The position numbers and the translations under genes are program-made. A model generated the notes under the pieces. It was not told the origin of the DNA. It made no database searches and saw only the letters and a program-made list of their open reading frames with translations. 64,000 nucleotides of DNA. It comes from Pseudogemmobacter sp044142105. Lineage in GTDB: Bacteria > Pseudomonadota > Alphaproteobacteria > Rhodobacterales > Rhodobacteraceae. The DNA lies in NCBI RefSeq assembly GCF_044142105.1, contig NZ_JBGTYM010000001.1, forward strand, positions 966,648 through 1,030,647, in the 5' to 3' direction. Below, in pieces: positions 61,090 to 64,000 of the stretch (position 1 is the first letter of the stretch; each line of letters starts with the position of its first letter).

Positions 61090-61117
61090 TTGACGCAACC
61101 GGCATGGACCGGATAAT
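61090..61117 (+). promoter_or_regulatory. Candidate promoter of the TRAP operon
   Basis: TTGACG (61090-61095) and GATAAT (61112-61117) are separated by 16 bp, a good sigma-70-type match. It lies 63-90 bp upstream of the dctQ-like start. A hairpin (GGCCGG/CCGGCC, 61146-61163) lies between it and the AGGGAGGGG ribosome binding site. Confidence 0.65.
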
Positions 61118-61179
61118 TGGGCAAGTTTTCTTACCACTTGCGACAGGCCGGATCTAACCGGCCACAGGGAGGGGAGTTT

Positions 61180-61788
61180 ATGCAACCACTTCTGGCGCTT
61201 TCGCGCCTGATCGATCGTATCAACACGATCATTGGAAAGGCGGTGATGTGGCTCATCCTTGCCTCGATCATCATCTCGGCAGGCAATGCCATCGTCCGCA
61301 AATTCGCGCCGCAGTTTTCGTCCAACGCCTGGCTTGAGGCGCAATGGTATCTGTTCGGCGCGGCCTTCATGGGCGCCGCCGCCTACACGCTGGCCCAGAA
61401 CGAGCATATCCGCATCGACATTTTCTACGGCACGCGCACCAGGCGGACGCAGCACTGGATTGACCTGTTCGGCCATCTCGTCTTCCTGCTGCCCTTCGTC
61501 GTGCTGATGACCTGGATGCTGGTGCCGTATACTTTGCAGGCCTACCGGATCGGGCAGGTCTCGACCAATGCCGGTGGCCTGATCATCTGGCCCGCCCGCG
61601 CCGTCCTGGCGGCGGGGTTCTTCCTTTTGGTGCTTCAGGGCATTTCCGAGGTCATCAAGAAGATCGCGGTCATGCAGGGCCTGATCGAAGATCCGCATCC
61701 CTTCGTCTCGGCGCATGAGGCCGCTGAACTGGAAGGGGCAGAACTGGCAAAGACCGTGGCCGAACTGAATGAAGGTGACCGCAAATGA
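61180..61788 (+). CDS. TRAP transporter small permease (DctQ-type)
   Basis: The 202-residue protein has four membrane segments and DctQ features: LSRLIDRINTIIGKAVMWLIL, NAWLEAQWYLFGAAFMGAAAY and NEHIRIDIFYG. It forms the membrane part of a Na+-driven periplasmic-binding-protein transporter together with the large subunit. The C-terminal acidic tail (EAAELEGAELAKTVAELNE) is longer than usual. A strong ribosome binding site lies before the ATG. Its stop overlaps the next start (ATGATG). Confidence 0.9.
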   Translation: MQPLLALSRLIDRINTIIGKAVMWLILASIIISAGNAIVRKFAPQFSSNAWLEAQWYLFGAAFMGAAAYTLAQNEHIRIDIFYGTRTRRTQHWIDLFGHLVFLLPFVVLMTWMLVPYTLQAYRIGQVSTNAGGLIIWPARAVLAAGFFLLVLQGISEVIKKIAVMQGLIEDPHPFVSAHEAAELEGAELAKTVAELNEGDRK

Positions 61789-63590
61789 TGGAACTCATCG
61801 CGCAGAGCATGGCGCCGATCATGTTCGCCTCGCTGGTGGTGTTCCTGCTCCTGGGCTACCCTGTCGCGTTTTCCCTGGCCGCCAACGGCCTTCTATTCTT
61901 TGCCATCGCCGTCTGGCTGGCCCCCTATTCCGAACGCACGATCACGCTGGACTGGCCGCTTCTTTACACGATGCCACAGCGGCTCTGGGGGGTGATGTCG
62001 AACGAGATCTATCTCGCCATCCCCTTCTTCACATTCATGGGGATCGTGCTGGAAAGGTCCGGCATGGCCGAGGACCTTCTGGACACGATCGGCCAGCTGT
62101 TCGGCCCGATCCGGGGCGGTCTTGCCTATGCGGTGATCATCGTGGGCGCGGTTCTGGCCGCCACCACGGGCGTCGTCGCCGCAAGCGTGATCGCCATGGG
62201 CCTGATCTCGCTGCCGATCATGCTGCGCTACGGCTATGACCGCCGCATCGCCTCGGGCACCATCGCCGCCGCGGGCACGCTGGCGCAGATCATCCCGCCC
62301 TCGCTGGTGCTGATCGTGCTGGCCGACCAGCTCGGCCGGTCGGTGGGCGACATGTACAAGGGGGCGATGATCCCCGGCCTGGTCCTGACCGGGCTGTACA
62401 TGTTGTACATCTTCATCATCTCGATCGTGCGGCCGCATTGGGTGCCGGCGCTGCCGCCCGAGGCGCGGACGCTGGGTTCAGGCGTAATGTCGCTTTTCGT
62501 GGCCCTGATCGCCTGCTTCGGGATCGGCTATGGGGCCCATGTCTGGCTATACCCGACCCATGGCGCGGATGCCGATATCCTGGGTGCCGCGGTGGGGATT
62601 CTGGCGATCTATGCCTGGGCGGTGATCGACAAGAACTTCAAGATCAACACCATGTCGCGGCTGGCGCAGCAGGTCATCATCGTGCTGATCCCGCCGCTCG
62701 CGCTGATCTTCCTGGTGCTGGGCACCATCTTCCTCGGCATCGCCACCCCCACCGAGGGCGGCGCGATGGGCGCGGTCGGTGCCATGCTGCTGGCGGCGAT
62801 GAAGGGGCGGCTCAACATGGCCGTCATCACCCAGGCGCTGGCCTCGACCACGCGGCTTTCGGCCTTCGTGATCTTCATCATCCTGGGCGCGCGGGTCTTC
62901 TCGCTTACCTTCTACGGCGTGAACGGCCATCTCTGGGTCGAGCATTTGCTGACCTCGCTGCCGGGCGGCCAACTGGGTTTCCTGATCGTCGTCTCGATCA
63001 TGGTCTTCCTGCTGGCCTTCTTCCTCGATTTCTTCGAGCTGGCTTTCATCATCGTTCCCCTGCTCGTCGCGCCTGCGCAGACGCTGGGGATCGACCTGAT
63101 CTGGTTCGGGGTGATCCTGGGCGTGAACATGCAGACCTCGTTCATGCACCCACCTTTCGGCTTTGCGCTGTTCTACCTGCGCTCGGTCGCGCCGCGGGGC
63201 ACCTATGAGGACAAGGTCACCCGGCAGAAGATCGCTGGTGTCACGACGGGACAGATCTACTGGGGCGCCACGCCTTACGTGGTGATCCAGGTGATCATGG
63301 TCGGCGTGGTGATCGCCTTCCCACAGATGGTGATGCACTACAAGGGCGCGGTCGTCGATCCCTCGACCATCGAGATCAAGGTGCCGACACTGACGCCGAT
63401 GGCCCCGGCCGGAACCACCACGGCCCCTGCCCCCGGCGGTTTGCCTGGCCTGCCTGGCCTTCCGAACCTCGGCGCGCCGACGGTGCCCGGCGGCGCCGCC
63501 GCCCCCGAAGGCGGCACGGCCCCGGTCGCCCCCACCCCGGGCGGGCTGCAAGGTGGTGCAACCCTGGCGCCCCCGGTGGTCAATCCCTGA
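61785..63590 (+). CDS. TRAP transporter large permease (DctM-type) with Pro/Gly-rich tail
   Basis: This 601-residue protein has 12 or more membrane segments and the DctM pattern (MEIA-type start, GYPVAFSLAANGLL, IPFFTFMGIVLERSGMAEDL, GTLAQIIPPSLVLIVLADQLG, FLDFFELAFIIVPLL). It is the large, TakM-like subgroup. After the last helix the C-terminal 70 residues are a low-complexity tail (PAPGGLPGLPGLPNLGAP and similar), which is unusual for the family. No DctP gene is adjacent. Confidence 0.9.
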   Translation: MMELIAQSMAPIMFASLVVFLLLGYPVAFSLAANGLLFFAIAVWLAPYSERTITLDWPLLYTMPQRLWGVMSNEIYLAIPFFTFMGIVLERSGMAEDLLDTIGQLFGPIRGGLAYAVIIVGAVLAATTGVVAASVIAMGLISLPIMLRYGYDRRIASGTIAAAGTLAQIIPPSLVLIVLADQLGRSVGDMYKGAMIPGLVLTGLYMLYIFIISIVRPHWVPALPPEARTLGSGVMSLFVALIACFGIGYGAHVWLYPTHGADADILGAAVGILAIYAWAVIDKNFKINTMSRLAQQVIIVLIPPLALIFLVLGTIFLGIATPTEGGAMGAVGAMLLAAMKGRLNMAVITQALASTTRLSAFVIFIILGARVFSLTFYGVNGHLWVEHLLTSLPGGQLGFLIVVSIMVFLLAFFLDFFELAFIIVPLLVAPAQTLGIDLIWFGVILGVNMQTSFMHPPFGFALFYLRSVAPRGTYEDKVTRQKIAGVTTGQIYWGATPYVVIQVIMVGVVIAFPQMVMHYKGAVVDPSTIEIKVPTLTPMAPAGTTTAPAPGGLPGLPGLPNLGAPTVPGGAAAPEGGTAPVAPTPGGLQGGATLAPPVVNP

Positions 63591-63618
63591 TCTGACCCGC
63601 CCGTCGCGCAAGACCTGC

Positions 63619-63656
63619 AAGGCCCGGCCCCCTGGGGACCGGGCCTTCGCCTTTTT
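63619..63656 (+). terminator. Terminator of the TRAP operon
   Basis: AAGGCCCGG (63619-63627) pairs with CCGGGCCTT (63639-63647), and inside the loop CCCC can pair with GGGG. A TTTTT run follows at 63652-63656. It lies 28 bp after the large-permease stop. Confidence 0.85.
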
Positions 63657-63667
63657 CGGCAGCAGAG

Positions 63668-64000
63668 TGGACTTGCCCGGGTTTGGTGGAGAGCGTTTAG
63701 CTCATTTCCCGGGCCTTCCGCTCGAAGGCGATGGGGCTTTGGAAGCCGAGCGATGAATGTCGCCTGACGGGGTTATAGAACCCGTCGATGTATCTGGCGA
63801 CGGCGTTTTTTGCCTGCTGGCGGGATTGCCAGGCGACCGGCCAGATCAGCTCCGACTTGATGGTTTTGAAGAACGTTTCCACCATCGAGTTGTCGTAGCA
63901 GGTCCCGCGCCCGCTCATTGAGGTCAGGATGCCGCGTTTGCGAAGCAGGGCCTGATAGTCGACCGAGCAGTATTGGGACCCGCGATCGGAATGATGGACC
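63668..64000 (-). mobile_element. IS3-family insertion sequence, partial (3' end)
   Basis: The transposase 3' end (63697) is followed outward by TGGACTTGCCCGGG at 63668, which begins with TG as IS3-family ends do and is the likely terminal inverted repeat. The other end lies beyond the window, so length, target duplication and intactness cannot be judged. Confidence 0.75.
63697..64000 (-). CDS. IS3-family transposase OrfB, C-terminal part
   Basis: The reading frame continues without stop to the window edge. Visible are the second catalytic Asp in HHSDRGSQYCS and the Glu in YDNSMVETFFKTIKSEL, separated by exactly 35 residues, which completes the D-35-E part of the DDE motif. The C-terminus RRHSSLGFQSPIAFE is typical of OrfB. 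The 5' part is beyond the window. Confidence 0.92.
   Translation of the reverse strand, partial: VHHSDRGSQYCSVDYQALLRKRGILTSMSGRGTCYDNSMVETFFKTIKSELIWPVAWQSRQQAKNAVARYIDGFYNPVRRHSSLGFQSPIAFERKAREMS

Overview
The window is GC-rich chromosomal DNA from an alphaproteobacterium, very probably a member of the Rhodobacterales (Rhodobacteraceae/Paracoccaceae). The evidence is the dense, short-spaced gene layout, a DddP-type DMSP lyase, a cytochrome c maturation operon (ccmA-B-C-D-G), Entner-Doudoroff genes, a VPLPA/PEP-CTERM protein, and families typical of this group (DUF2927, DUF2852, DUF6778, DUF3445, RSP_2648-like PIN, Bpt-type transferase, DksA without a full zinc finger). The genus cannot be fixed from the sequence. 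dddP suggests a marine, coastal or saline lineage. No phage, plasmid, CRISPR or rRNA locus is visible. The only clear mobile element is an IS3-family end at the right edge.

Layout. 1-7.2 kb: nitronate monooxygenase-like gene, tRNA-Pro, a two-gene cold-shock/DUF192 operon behind an unusual triple TTGCAG-type operator, pdxH, then fabI-lysE-gpt-DUF2127-aminotransferase on the plus strand. 7.2-13 kb: ppiD and trpE (ATGA overlap), an orphan EnvZ-like kinase, an MBL-fold hydrolase starting only 16 bp from the kinase, and tRNA-Asn. 13-21.6 kb: an unassigned small protein, a DMT permease, trigger factor, tRNA-Leu, a Hint-like protein, nnrDE with a lower-GC internal segment, and the nitrogen pair glnB-glnA. 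21.7-28.5 kb: a disordered membrane-anchored protein, flavodoxin-fold reductase plus DUF3445 haem protein, an EF-G-like GTPase with an altered switch II, 11-bp phased repeats, dddP and a TetR regulator. 28.6-38.3 kb: purB, a TPR protein and a 56-residue secreted protein sharing a Cys motif, a divergent FliG-like protein, a DMT permease, a lipid A acyltransferase-like gene, DUF1223 and acnA.

38.3-41.5 kb: minus-strand ccm operon ending in an additional secreted protein. 41.5-48.5 kb: FAD monooxygenase, dksA, then a plus-strand set (MoxR ATPase, DUF2927/TPR lipoprotein, tiny two-TM protein, CoxE-like VWA protein, M48 protease) that looks like an envelope chaperone/proteolysis module. 48.5-52 kb: VPLPA-CTERM protein, PIN protein, RlmI-like methyltransferase, lipoprotein. 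52-54.7 kb: edd and eda behind a perfect LacI-type palindrome embedded in a promoter. 54.7-60.9 kb: second copy of the 11-bp repeats, a VOC protein, glnE, YbaK-like deacylase, a DUF2852 gene behind a repeated palindrome, and Bpt. 61-63.7 kb: TRAP small and large permease subunits without a DctP gene, followed by the IS3 end.

Functionally the window is mainly core metabolism and envelope biology. Nitrogen control is split between glnB-glnA and the distant glnE. The points I consider most worth checking are the dispersed 11-bp repeats, the MoxR/lipoprotein/VWA/M48 set, the TPR/small-protein Cys-motif pair next to the FliG-like gene, the EF-G-like paralogue, the edd operator and the palindrome pair upstream of the DUF2852 gene. 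All functional statements rest on reading translations and motifs by eye. No database search was possible.
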